Part shown: positions 21,913-28,120 of the stretch, piece after piece
Layout: every line of letters begins with the position of its first letter
How positions within the stretch are numbered: the stretch's first letter is position 1
Virus record (IMG/VR): IMGVR_UViG_3300031851_000129
Span: 1 to 28,919 of that record
Reading direction: 5' to 3' (one strand)
DNA length: 28,919 nt
From: a virus
Translations under genes and position numbers: made by a program
Notes under the pieces: generated by a model
The model's database searches: none
The model's input: only the letters and a program-made list of their open reading frames with translations
Told to the model about the DNA's origin: nothing

Positions 21913-22149
21913 TCACCAAGACGGCTTCTTAGGTTGATCCTTCGGAGCCGTTTCCTTTTCTATCAGTATTTCGCAATAGTGTATTGCTTTCCGTAGATCT
22001 TCTACCCCGCCTTTATCCCGCCACCTAGAGATATATTTTACCACCGCGTGCTCACAGATCCCCAAATTATTGGCGAGCGCATATTCCAAGGGCTGGATCA
22101 TCATAGTCTTGTAATGGTTTCCAGAAATTTGCCGATCCATTGCGCTCAT
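21913..22149 (-). CDS. DUF3310 family protein
   Basis: Start at ATG 22149 after AGGAG and inside an ATGA overlap with the preceding phosphoesterase gene; the longer upstream frame lies within that gene and is not real. The 78-residue protein matches the DUF3310 pattern: DRQISGNHYKTMMIQPLEYA at about 5-24, then NNLGICEHAVVKYISRW and RDKGGVEDLRKAIHYCEILI. These phage proteins are sometimes labelled nucleotide kinase because DUF3310 is fused to such enzymes in T7-like phages, but no P-loop occurs here. Function is unknown; a role in nucleotide metabolism is often assumed. Confidence 0.85.
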   Translation of the reverse strand: MSAMDRQISGNHYKTMMIQPLEYALANNLGICEHAVVKYISRWRDKGGVEDLRKAIHYCEILIEKETAPKDQPKKPSW

Positions 22150-23327
22150 ATCAACTCCTGAATGTTTGCTTTCAATCTTCCCTGCTCTCCGAACGATTTG
22201 TGAAGGATTACGCAAGTCATACTGCGAGAACTGGCATAACCAGAGCCAGCGTGCCAAGCGTCGGCGGGTGCGAGGATGTTCCAGGACTCGAACAATGCGC
22301 CGCCATATTCCTCTTGGTTCTTGTGGTGTATGTGTCCAGTCCATACGAAAGTGTGATCGCTTGATCCCCATTCTTGCCTTAGATTGCTCACGATTGAGCC
22401 ATGTAGGTTGGACATTTTAATCCGATCACCGTGATGGGTCACTACCAAATTCTTGCCCCATTGCCACCAGATAAATTTGCTCGCGTTGTCAAAGACCTTA
22501 ACCCTTGGGTCTTCCTCGAAGTACAACCGCATCACCTCGTTCAGCCACAGAGCCGCGTCTGGATCGTGATTACCCCTGACGTTGACTAGCCAGACTTGGT
22601 TGTGCTTTTCAAGCATACGCAAAACGGTACGCTTTATGACATTGCTGGCAGCTCTAATGGTTTTAGAATAACGACCATCGCTATCGAGCAAGTTTTTGCT
22701 GTTAGGCGTTGAGCTGGTGCTGTCGTTGATGTGCATGAAGTCGCCAAGGTTCACCAGAACCCCGACCTCTCCTGCCGGCGCTGAACCGACCAACCTTTCT
22801 ATGGCGCTTTCCAGAAGGGTTTGACTAATCTTAACGTCGTAGTCATCGCCCATCGTTTCGCTGTGATGAGCAAGCATACCAAGGTGATGGTCGCCAATAA
22901 TGTAGCTAACCATAAGATCGTCATCAGTGCCTGTAGGCGCGTCAAAGGGAGTGTGTATTCCGGTGAGTTCATCTTTAAACCCCTCCACAAACTGAGCAAT
23001 TAGCTCCTCGATCTTTTGCCGCTCTGGCTCTTGTATATGCCACTGTAGGACGATATCGCCGTCCATATTGTAGGCTGTGCTGACTCTCTTGGTTGTAAAA
23101 CCCGGCGCGACTTGGCGGTTAAGATTTTGATCTGGCGCTACGCCGCCCAAAGCAGCTCTGGCGTGAACCTTATTGATAATTTCGGAAATGGTTTTTGGGT
23201 CTCGACTTAATTCTCTGCCCATCGCTGCGAAGGTTAAGCCCTGCATGTGCAGATTTATAATCTTTCTTTGGTATTCGGTATTACAAAATTCGAGGTGCTG
23301 CTCTACACTTCTATTCGTCATGCTCAT
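22146..23327 (-). CDS. HTH plus calcineurin-like metallophosphoesterase
   Basis: A 393-residue protein with two parts. Residues about 18-53 form a helix-turn-helix (EYQRKIINLHMQGLTFAAMG, RELSRDPKTISEIINK). Residues from about 138 on form a calcineurin-like phosphoesterase with all metal-site blocks: GDHHLG (145-150), NLGDFMH (193-199), RGNHD (251-255), THHGD (297-301), GHIHH (331-335). Known relatives include nucleases, cyclic nucleotide phosphodiesterases and 2',3'-phosphatases. The HTH suggests that it acts on, or is guided to, DNA. It ends in an ATGA overlap with the DUF3310 gene. The product is common in lambdoid-like aquatic phages, with unknown substrate. Confidence 0.85.
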   Translation of the reverse strand: MSMTNRSVEQHLEFCNTEYQRKIINLHMQGLTFAAMGRELSRDPKTISEIINKVHARAALGGVAPDQNLNRQVAPGFTTKRVSTAYNMDGDIVLQWHIQEPERQKIEELIAQFVEGFKDELTGIHTPFDAPTGTDDDLMVSYIIGDHHLGMLAHHSETMGDDYDVKISQTLLESAIERLVGSAPAGEVGVLVNLGDFMHINDSTSSTPNSKNLLDSDGRYSKTIRAASNVIKRTVLRMLEKHNQVWLVNVRGNHDPDAALWLNEVMRLYFEEDPRVKVFDNASKFIWWQWGKNLVVTHHGDRIKMSNLHGSIVSNLRQEWGSSDHTFVWTGHIHHKNQEEYGGALFESWNILAPADAWHAGSGYASSRSMTCVILHKSFGEQGRLKANIQELI

Positions 23328-23562
23328 CTGCCCATGTCATGTGGGAAAAGACATTAGAAGCCATTTGCAAGCGGCCTATTATGCTTGCAATTGCATCGGG
23401 GTCTGTCGAGAAAGTTCCGGGCATGTCAAGGTCAAAACCGTCCTGATACTCGGTAACTATAACTGCTCCAGTAATCTCACCAGCTTCGCAAGCGTCCAAA
23501 AGTTTACGCAAGACTGTGCGTACTTCCTCTGCGTTACGATCTAAGATTGAGACTTCGCCCAT
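23311..23562 (-). CDS. Hypothetical protein (83 aa)
   Basis: A small acidic protein: SILDRNAEEVRTVLRKLLDA (helix), CEAGEITGAVIVTEYQDGFD (strand), FSTDPDAIASIIGRLQMASN (helix). The order helix-strand-helix with DAxxxGxIxGaviv resembles small phage proteins that come before metallophosphoesterase genes (from memory), but I cannot name a family. It overlaps both neighbours (22 nt with the NinG gene, 17 nt with the phosphoesterase), so it belongs to the replication operon. Confidence 0.7.
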   Translation of the reverse strand: MGEVSILDRNAEEVRTVLRKLLDACEAGEITGAVIVTEYQDGFDLDMPGTFSTDPDAIASIIGRLQMASNVFSHMTWADEHDE

Positions 23563-24086
23563 TCTTTATTCTTCGCCTGATATATCGACAGCAAGTCTTG
23601 CAGCTCATCGATTGAGTATTTCTTTGGATCATGCGGCCCCTCAAGCCTCTCCACTTCATCCAACCCTATTTTGTCAATTAAGTTTGGACGATATTCAACT
23701 AAATTACCACTTTTATGATTATTGCAAACACTGCATTGCTTATGGGTATTTTGTTCATCAAACCGTAAGGCAGCAGAGTGGCCGCCAACGCTCATATAGT
23801 GACCGGCATGGTATTGCCCTGTGTGATGACGCTTGCAGCTTATACACGGATCTCTGTGGTCTCTACTTCGTATATACTTGTTGAACTCCGTCTGAACGCG
23901 CTTTATCCAGTAGCCGCGATCTTTCTCCCTAGCCTTTTTCTTCTCTTGCCTGACAGATCTTTTGGTAAGCCGAGACGCTTCTTGTTTTCCGAACAGTATG
24001 ATGCAATCCATGCTGTTGCACGTTTTCTGGAAGCTAGTGAACTCTGGGCTGAACGCGGTAGAGCAAATCTTACATTTCTTTGGCAT
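23541..24086 (-). CDS. ninG: NinG / Rap recombination endonuclease-like protein
   Basis: A 181-residue protein matching lambda NinG (Rap). The N-terminus has a zinc-ribbon-like Cys set (C5, C8, C23, C28: KCKICSTAF, TCNSMDC), followed by a Lys/Arg/Gln-rich helix, then the nuclease-like part: YIRSRDHRDPCISCKRHHTG, YHAGHYMSVGG, RFDEQN, HKQCSVCNNHKSGN. These match the conserved NinG blocks (C.SCg......y.AGHy...G....lRf...N.h.QC..CN...sGn). Rap is a structure-specific endonuclease that acts on recombination intermediates. The C-terminal DPKKYSIDELQDLLSIYQAK helix is also typical. Together with NinB and a Sak3-type annealase it forms the recombination set. Confidence 0.92.
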   Translation of the reverse strand: MPKKCKICSTAFSPEFTSFQKTCNSMDCIILFGKQEASRLTKRSVRQEKKKAREKDRGYWIKRVQTEFNKYIRSRDHRDPCISCKRHHTGQYHAGHYMSVGGHSAALRFDEQNTHKQCSVCNNHKSGNLVEYRPNLIDKIGLDEVERLEGPHDPKKYSIDELQDLLSIYQAKNKEWAKSQS

Positions 24087-24124
24087 ACCCTTTCTCTCTA
24101 AATATCTCAGCCGCTAAGGATATG

Positions 24125-24682
24125 TTATTTTTTCGGCAAGTCCCAAGTGTGAGGGTTGGTTAGCTCAAATCCCAACCCTTCAAAGTGCTGCTTAACCTCG
24201 TCTAAGAATGCGCCATGTTGCGCGATGTTCATTGCGGATGTTACAGGGAAATCGAACGGCTCTACCATCAATTCTAGCTTTTGCTCGTAAGGCATTGGCC
24301 TGATTATTCTGTCGTACTTTGCTCGATACTCTGGGCTGTCGCGTCTTAGAATCGGAACGCCAAAGTGCAACTTGCAATAGGCCCGATACTCCCACGCCTT
24401 CTGATCGCCCTGCGACTCTGCATCCCTAAACCATTGCCATTGAGTCCTGTTTTGAGACAACGACCTTGATCTCGACGCCTTCTTGATAACTACGTCTATG
24501 GGATACTGTAGCTCGATTTGCTGAAGCGTTGTCAACAAGCTGTTCTTGTCTCCCTCGTCATGCAGGACCATGTGTATCTCAGACGCTGACAGAAGACCCC
24601 CACTGTTACCATTACCTAGTGTTTTAATTTCTGCGAGACGTTGTTTTTGGCGGTCTACCGCCTTTTGCGAGGCCTTTCTCAT
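24125..24682 (-). CDS. NinB-like recombination protein
   Basis: Start at ATG 24682, in an ATGA overlap with the preceding gene. The 185-residue protein has a charged N-terminus (RKASQKAVDRQKQRLAEIKT), then PIDVVIKKASRSRSLSQNRT, WQWFRDAESQGDQKAWEYRA, YCKLHFGVPILRRDSPEYRA and AQHGAFLDEVKQHFEGLGFE. The SRSLSQNRTQW core followed by a compact helical part and LTNP near the end matches the NinB/YbcN-like family, a ssDNA-binding recombination mediator of the lambda nin region. It is longer than lambda NinB (146 aa) owing to the N-terminal part. Position next to NinG supports the call; similarity is moderate. Confidence 0.65.
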   Translation of the reverse strand: MRKASQKAVDRQKQRLAEIKTLGNGNSGGLLSASEIHMVLHDEGDKNSLLTTLQQIELQYPIDVVIKKASRSRSLSQNRTQWQWFRDAESQGDQKAWEYRAYCKLHFGVPILRRDSPEYRAKYDRIIRPMPYEQKLELMVEPFDFPVTSAMNIAQHGAFLDEVKQHFEGLGFELTNPHTWDLPKK

Positions 24683-25152
24683 CGTAGTTGTGCAAACATT
24701 GCTTTGGTTTCCTCTATCTGCTCGTCGGTCACTTCGTATAATGACTTTTCCCCGGTGACACAAACTTCATGGTGATGACGAGTAAATGCGTATGATCTAC
24801 ACACGTCACAGATCCTAGTATCCTTTGTTGGTCTATGGGCTGGCTCTAGCTTTATCTCGTCGAGCAACTCCTTGAACTCGCCCAAGGTAGGCGCAAACTT
24901 CTTAAACTTGTGAACGACCTCCAAGGTTGCTTTGTTCATCAACGCCTGATCGTAGTCCTTGAGGTATGACCACCACATCTTTTTAGTAGATGCGATGTCC
25001 TCATTGGAGGTGTCATTCAGGAACGACGGATAGTTCAATCTCATCACGCCAAACAACTGATTTATGTGCGACTTATCTAGCTCCTCACCAGTCCGTACTT
25101 GTGGCGATCTTCGTTGCGCTGTGACGGCGTTGCTGACGATTCTTGTGCTCAT
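24679..25152 (-). CDS. Helicase-loader-like replication protein (lambda P / G39P position)
   Basis: Start at ATG 25152 after GGAAGAC, overlapping the O-like gene by 68 nt. The 157-residue protein has a basic N-terminus, a helical core (LDKSHINQLFGVMRLNYPSF, TKKMWWSYLKDYDQALMNKA, VVHKFKKFAPTLGEFKELLD) and a C-terminal metal-site candidate, CDVCRSYAFTRHHHEVC (C115, C118, His126-128, C131). The core pattern (W...L.dyd...v..A.......fPPti.ei) resembles the phage helicase loader G39P group. The position after an O-like initiator is that of lambda gpP. It probably loads the host replicative helicase, as no phage helicase is seen. Confidence 0.65.
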   Translation of the reverse strand: MSTRIVSNAVTAQRRSPQVRTGEELDKSHINQLFGVMRLNYPSFLNDTSNEDIASTKKMWWSYLKDYDQALMNKATLEVVHKFKKFAPTLGEFKELLDEIKLEPAHRPTKDTRICDVCRSYAFTRHHHEVCVTGEKSLYEVTDEQIEETKAMFAQLR

Positions 25153-25789
25153 ATATTGTCTTCCATCCATTGCTGTTTGCCTCCTCGAATAATGTTTTTA
25201 TGTCTTCCCCGTTCTGAGAAAATTCCTCTGCCCTGCTCGCCAAAGTCGCCAGTGCCCTTGCGGTATTGTTGGCCTTTAACTTTACCCTAGTCTTCAAGAA
25301 TTCATTCCATAACTGCCTATCAACCCCCAGTGCGGTAACGCGCTGGAAGATAGCTTTTATCTTTCTCTTTTCTGTATCTGCTTCTGTATCTGTATCTGTA
25401 TCTTGGGTCGTCACCTTAGCGTTTTGGTGACGTTTTGGTTCCGTCACGCTTTTGCTAACCTTTTGTTTTTCCCTGTATTTTCTCTGACGTTCTTTGCTGG
25501 AATCCGACTTGTATTGTCGTTCTTCCCACTTGATGACATCCCAATTCTTATCAACCAAATTAACGTCTTTAAGACGCTTCTTTAGCTCATCAAGGGCGGG
25601 TAGTTGTAAGCCTAATTTGACTGCCAACGATCTGTTGACAAACTCTGCATCTGCGTTCTCAAAGATGCCTGATTGCTTGCACGCCATAATTGCTATGAAA
25701 TGCCATCGATCCTCGAATGCAAGTAGCCGCATCTTGTGGTTATCGACAATATTCGTGTATACTCTGAACCAAGGTAAACCATCTGACAT
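25085..25789 (-). CDS. Replication initiator-like protein (lambda O-type organisation)
   Basis: Start at ATG 25789 (MSDGLPWFRVYTNIVDNHKM) after ACGGAGCAGTT; an upstream in-frame start would extend through the 25845-25870 hairpin. Residues 1-95 form a winged-helix-like N-terminal domain (RWHFIAIMACKQSGIFENAD, KRLKDVNLVDKNWDVIKWEE), typical of phage replisome organisers. A charged linker follows (KERQRKYREKQKVSKS), then TTQDTDTDTEADTEKRK encoded by GATACA repeats, and a C-terminal helical domain (RQLWNEFLKTRVKLKANNTA; SNGWKTIYEHKNR). The last motif (GW.gi.e) is common at the end of these proteins. It likely opens the origin and recruits the loader encoded next. Confidence 0.82.
   Translation of the reverse strand: MSDGLPWFRVYTNIVDNHKMRLLAFEDRWHFIAIMACKQSGIFENADAEFVNRSLAVKLGLQLPALDELKKRLKDVNLVDKNWDVIKWEERQYKSDSSKERQRKYREKQKVSKSVTEPKRHQNAKVTTQDTDTDTEADTEKRKIKAIFQRVTALGVDRQLWNEFLKTRVKLKANNTARALATLASRAEEFSQNGEDIKTLFEEANSNGWKTIYEHKNRQQRRHSATKIATSTDW
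25371..25404 (-). repeat. Tandem GATACA repeats inside the O-like gene
   Basis: The minus strand shows GATACA units in tandem with one GAAGCA variant, encoding the DTDTDTEADTE linker. Lambda-type origins lie within O as iterons, so this could mark the origin, but the units are short and may be simple slippage-prone linker DNA. Confidence 0.6.
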
Positions 25790-25844
25790 AACTGCTCCGT
25801 TTTGTTCCTTCGTTGCCTTTGCTTCCTGTTCCGAAGAAGCTATT

Positions 25845-25870
25845 AGCCCCCTTAATTGGGGGCTTTTTTT
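25845..25870 (+). terminator. Intrinsic terminator, plus strand
   Basis: AGCCCCC (25845-25851), loop TTAATT, GGGGGCT (25858-25864), then T-run to 25870. The seven-pair stem with seven T is a strong rho-independent terminator for plus-strand transcription. On the minus strand, where the flanking genes are encoded, there is no T-run after the stem, so leftward transcription from the Cro-like gene can continue. Confidence 0.8.
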
Positions 25871-26064
25871 CACCGCTCCCAAATGGTCTTGGTATTGACC
25901 GACTCGATACGATCAATCTCAAAATCATCGGAACAATGTACCCAAGTCTCTCGACAGTTAGCCCAGTACCAGACCTTTTGCCTGGAGCACCCCATCAGCC
26001 TAGCGACATCGCTAAACGACTTGCCTGATTCTTCGCAAAAGAATGTCAATTGCATCTTATTCAT
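25870..26064 (-). CDS. Small Cro-like HTH regulator (64 aa)
   Basis: Start at ATG 26064, after GGAGGGACTT; a longer frame upstream has no ribosome site and would cover the promoter. The protein begins MNKMQLTFFCEESGKSFSDV and has a HTH, KSFSDVARLMGCSRQKVWYW, at about 15-34, with D-V-A-x-x-M-G turn and S-R-Q-K recognition helix. The C-terminal part (DDFEIDRIESVNTKTIWER) is a strand-like dimer tail as in Cro. Size, HTH and position next to a divergent promoter match a Cro-type repressor. No CI-type partner occurs in the window. The stop codon lies directly at the T-run of the antisense terminator. Confidence 0.72.
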   Translation of the reverse strand: MNKMQLTFFCEESGKSFSDVARLMGCSRQKVWYWANCRETWVHCSDDFEIDRIESVNTKTIWER

Positions 26065-26088
26065 AAGTCCCTCCATTTGTTCCTGCGA

Positions 26089-26117
26089 ATTATAAGCACA
26101 AAAAACTTGTCTCGTAA
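26089..26117 (-). promoter_or_regulatory. Leftward promoter of the Cro-like and replication genes
   Basis: Perfect TATAAT (26094-26089) on the minus strand with TTACGA (26117-26112) 17 nt upstream. The -10 is ideal, the -35 poor. Predicted start is about 20 nt before the Cro-like gene's ATG. Confidence 0.55.
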
Positions 26118-26121
26118 AGTC

Positions 26122-26150
26122 TTGACAATGCTTTTTGTAAAATATATATT
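26122..26150 (+). promoter_or_regulatory. Strong rightward promoter of the recombination operon
   Basis: TTGACA (26122-26127), 17-nt spacer, TATATT (26145-26150). It lies back to back with the leftward promoter, only 4 nt between the -35 boxes. TTGTC (26107-26111) and GACAA (26124-26128) form a short inverted pair over the -35 that could be an operator. The ATG at 26180 has an ACGGAG box. Confidence 0.8.
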
Positions 26151-26179
26151 TAACGGGCATTAACAAAACGGAGAAAACA

Positions 26180-26395
26180 ATGCGTATAGAAAAAGGTGTT
26201 CCATACCCGAAGCCAGTACCGACAAGTAGGATTGACTATTCAGTTCTTGATGACATGGAGGTCAATGATTCTGTGTACTGCGAAAGTCAAAACGTAGAAA
26301 TTTGGCGGTACATGAAGAACAAAGGTTGGACTGTTGCCTCGAAGTATTATCAAGTGGAAGGAAAGCGCCACATGCGAACTTGGAGGATGTCATGA
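26180..26395 (+). CDS. Small conserved phage protein (71 aa)
   Basis: First gene after the strong rightward promoter. The protein begins MRIEKGVPYPKPVPTSRIDY and contains LDDMEVNDSVYCE and IWRYMKNKGWTVASKYYQVE, ending HMRTWRMS. The layout I.kgvp.P, then M.vgDSv.v, a helix, and a final R.WR. is a recurrent small phage protein (DUF7303-like from memory), function unknown. It is usually near single-strand annealing or replication genes, as here. It overlaps the annealase gene by 4 nt (ATGA). Confidence 0.75.
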   Translation: MRIEKGVPYPKPVPTSRIDYSVLDDMEVNDSVYCESQNVEIWRYMKNKGWTVASKYYQVEGKRHMRTWRMS

Positions 26396-27165
26396 GCGAC
26401 AGCAAAGCGCATAACGTGTTTAGAAACCTTGCCTCAATTGATGTCAACAAGCACACATCCAAGAAGGGTAAATTTACATACCTAAGTTGGACATGGGCAT
26501 GGGCGACCTTGATGGAGGAATACCCAGAATCAACCTATGAATTCCTGCCGAACGAGATCCATAACGACGAGTCAGTAACTGTACACTGTACTGTGACGGT
26601 TGAAGGCATCAGCAGAACGATGTGGCTTGCTGTAATGGATAACAACAACCGCGCCATCAAGAACCCGTCATCTACCGACATTGCGAACAACAAGATGCGT
26701 TGTTTAGTCAAAGCGTTGGCGATGTTTGGTCTAGGGCATTATATCTATGCAGGGGAATCAATGCCTGAAGTTGACTTGTACTCAGAGCTTCATCTTGTCC
26801 TTAAAAGCGGCAGTTCTTTAGATCTTCTTGATCATTTGGACCGGCTGTCTGATACAGAGCAAGCAGAGGCCTTTAACGGCGCTCCTAAAGGCCAGAAGCA
26901 AGCGTTTAAAGACCAAGTAAGGGTTGCTACCAAGGCTGCTCACGACGCCTTAGACGGCATTACAGCAGACCTAAGGGAGCTGATGAAAGATGATGATAAA
27001 TCGGGTCTTGACGAGGTGTGGGATGACACCACACCGTTGCAGAAAAAACTTATTGGTGCTCGGTTTACGGCAGCAGAAAAACATGCCTTCAAAGCTATTA
27101 GAGCTGCTGGAGATGTTGAGGCCACAGAAGGCGTTATCCATTATTTAGAAAAGAAAGGAGAGTAA
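26392..27165 (+). CDS. Sak3-type single-strand annealing protein (DUF1071 family)
   Basis: Start at ATG 26392 after GGAGGATGTC, in an ATGA overlap; the upstream extension is the preceding gene in another frame. The 257-residue protein has the DUF1071 core: KGKFTYLSWTWAWATLMEEY at about 23-42, PESTYEF, VTVHCTVTVEGISRTMWLAV, then NNKMRCLVKALAMFGLGHYI with YAGESMP. The last two blocks are conserved across Rad52-like phage annealases (R.l.KA.a..GlG..iy.ge). The acidic Lys/Asp-rich C-terminal third is variable. It should pair complementary single strands in phage recombination, together with the SSB-like protein encoded next and NinB/NinG on the other operon. Confidence 0.88.
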   Translation: MSDSKAHNVFRNLASIDVNKHTSKKGKFTYLSWTWAWATLMEEYPESTYEFLPNEIHNDESVTVHCTVTVEGISRTMWLAVMDNNNRAIKNPSSTDIANNKMRCLVKALAMFGLGHYIYAGESMPEVDLYSELHLVLKSGSSLDLLDHLDRLSDTEQAEAFNGAPKGQKQAFKDQVRVATKAAHDALDGITADLRELMKDDDKSGLDEVWDDTTPLQKKLIGARFTAAEKHAFKAIRAAGDVEATEGVIHYLEKKGE

Positions 27166-27166
27166 A

Positions 27167-27484
27167 ATGAGTACAGTTGGAATTAGTTTGTCAATCGACG
27201 TTACAAAGCTCAGAAAAGAGCGGCTTTATAAAGGGAAGAAAGGCACTTATGCCGATCTAACTGTCTTCGTCAATAGCGATAAAGATGATTACGGCAAGAA
27301 CGGCGGCATCATGGAGTCGTTGTCCCAAGAAGAGAGGGACTCTGGCGCTGATAAAAACTGGCTAGGGGATGCTAAGGTCTTCTGGAGCGACTCAGACGAG
27401 TTTAAGCAAGCTCCTAAGCAGGATGCGGCACCAGCTCATCATAAGCCAGCTACAGATGAGTTTGACGATGACATTCCTTTTTAA
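27167..27484 (+). CDS. SSB-like single-stranded DNA-binding protein
   Basis: A 105-residue protein directly after the annealase, with an AAAGGAGAG ribosome site. The first 70 residues are beta-prone (VGISLSIDVTKLRKERLYKG, GTYADLTVFVNSDKDDYGKN), followed by a short flexible region (KQAPKQDAAPAHHKPA) and an acidic tip, DEFDDDIPF. This tip is the same as that of bacterial SSB, which binds exonucleases, RecO and other partners. The N-terminal YKGKKGTYADLTVFVN pattern occurs in phage SSB-like proteins next to Sak3 or RecT genes. The ssDNA-binding call rests on the tail and context. Confidence 0.78.
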   Translation: MSTVGISLSIDVTKLRKERLYKGKKGTYADLTVFVNSDKDDYGKNGGIMESLSQEERDSGADKNWLGDAKVFWSDSDEFKQAPKQDAAPAHHKPATDEFDDDIPF

Positions 27485-27626
27485 GCCGTCTTGCGGTTAT
27501 TGCGGAAAGCCTGTTAGGAGAGATTTCAAAATCTGTTCGAGATGCAGGGAAAAGAAACGAAGAAGCCCAGCAGACCTGTCAATGTCCGCTAACGCTAATA
27601 AATGGCTCCAAAGGAGTTGGGGGTGA
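27468..27626 (+). CDS. Small zinc-ribbon protein (52 aa)
   Basis: Starts at ATG 27468 inside the last codons of the SSB-like gene (17-nt overlap, other frame). The protein begins MTFLFKPSCGYCGKPVRRDF and has two Cys pairs, SCGYCGK and KICSRCRE, 11 residues apart, a classical zinc ribbon, then a basic KKRRSPADLS stretch and NANKWLQRSWG. It probably binds nucleic acid or a protein partner. No ribosome site of its own is needed if translation is coupled. Its TGA stop is the first part of the folded element at 27624-27695. Confidence 0.7.
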   Translation: MTFLFKPSCGYCGKPVRRDFKICSRCREKKRRSPADLSMSANANKWLQRSWG

Positions 27627-27695
27627 TTATTCAAGGAATCGAACCTTGATACGACCGTGAGGGAAGGAGGGGAATCGTAGGCCCAGCCATAATCA
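27624..27695 (-). ncRNA. tRNA-sized three-helix element with a perfect tRNA T-arm (tRNA-like, not a normal tRNA)
   Basis: Read on the minus strand: TGATTAT (27695-27689) and ATAATCA (27630-27624) form a perfect 7-bp acceptor-like stem. TCAAGG TTCGATT CCTTGA (27649-27631) is a T-arm with the complete T-loop consensus and GG/CC closing pairs. TACGA (27679-27675) and TCGTA (27654-27650) form a 5-bp middle stem, with a 20-nt loop. The D-arm slot holds only GGCTGGGCC. Total length is 72 nt. CCC follows instead of CCA. The element can also fold on the plus strand. It could be a degenerate tRNA, a tRNA mimic or an attachment-site relic. Confidence 0.5.
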
Positions 27696-27721
27696 ATTTG
27701 GTAGGGCTTGCGAAACCCGTT

Positions 27722-28120
27722 TTAACTGTCTCTATGCACCGCGTTTTTTTTCTCATATGACCTCATTGCTCCTAATCCTAGCATACCCATCAGCACAGGC
27801 ATCATGGTTTCTAGGGGGACTAAAGGTATAACTATGTTTATACCTAACAAGGCCAAGACAAAGTTGCTAAATGGGATAGTAATAAAGTTCCCAAACATTC
27901 CTAAAACGCAAACCCAACCCACTGCGGGTCGCCATCCGGACACAAACAGCGACTTGTGGGCTGCTTCAACCTGATTAATAGCCATCTGCCCTTTAGCAAG
28001 CTCCTGAGCGTGTTGATCGGCCATTGTGGCGAGATCATGCGCCAGTCTAGCCTTCTGGTCTTTGTCCTCAATAAACTTGTCCAGCAACCCTGTAACTGGG
28101 CCTATAAGAGCCTGTATCAC
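27722..28120 (-). CDS. Holin, three-TM type (PF11351-like)
   Basis: A 132-residue membrane protein starting with GTG at 28120 in a GTGA overlap. N-terminal half is helical and charged (DKFIEDKDQKARLAHDLATM). The C-terminal half has SGWRPAVGWVCVLGMFGNFI, then FVLALLGINIVIPLVPLETM and MPVLMGMLGLGAMRSYEKK. This WRP..gw pattern followed by hydrophobic segments and GlgalRt.EK is the signature of the 3TM holin family also found in gene transfer agents. It forms membrane lesions that release endolysin. The endolysin is 10 kb away on the same strand, but if the genome is circularly permuted or the operons share timing, the two still act together. Confidence 0.85.
   Translation of the reverse strand: MIQALIGPVTGLLDKFIEDKDQKARLAHDLATMADQHAQELAKGQMAINQVEAAHKSLFVSGWRPAVGWVCVLGMFGNFITIPFSNFVLALLGINIVIPLVPLETMMPVLMGMLGLGAMRSYEKKNAVHRDS

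Noticed and set aside
22921-22927. Second hammerhead core (CTGATGA on the minus strand)
   Set aside because: Inside the phosphoesterase coding sequence, with no stem II or GAAA at the right place; also similar motifs at 11728 and 17405 lack the fold.
26722-26737. TTTGGTCTAGGGCAT inside the annealase gene as another GGTCTAG repeat
   Set aside because: It encodes the conserved FGLGH segment of the family, so coding constraint can explain it; single copy, no neighbouring repeat.
27624-27695. Functional tRNA gene
   Set aside because: No D-arm, no 7-base anticodon loop and no CCA; kept only as a tRNA-like element.
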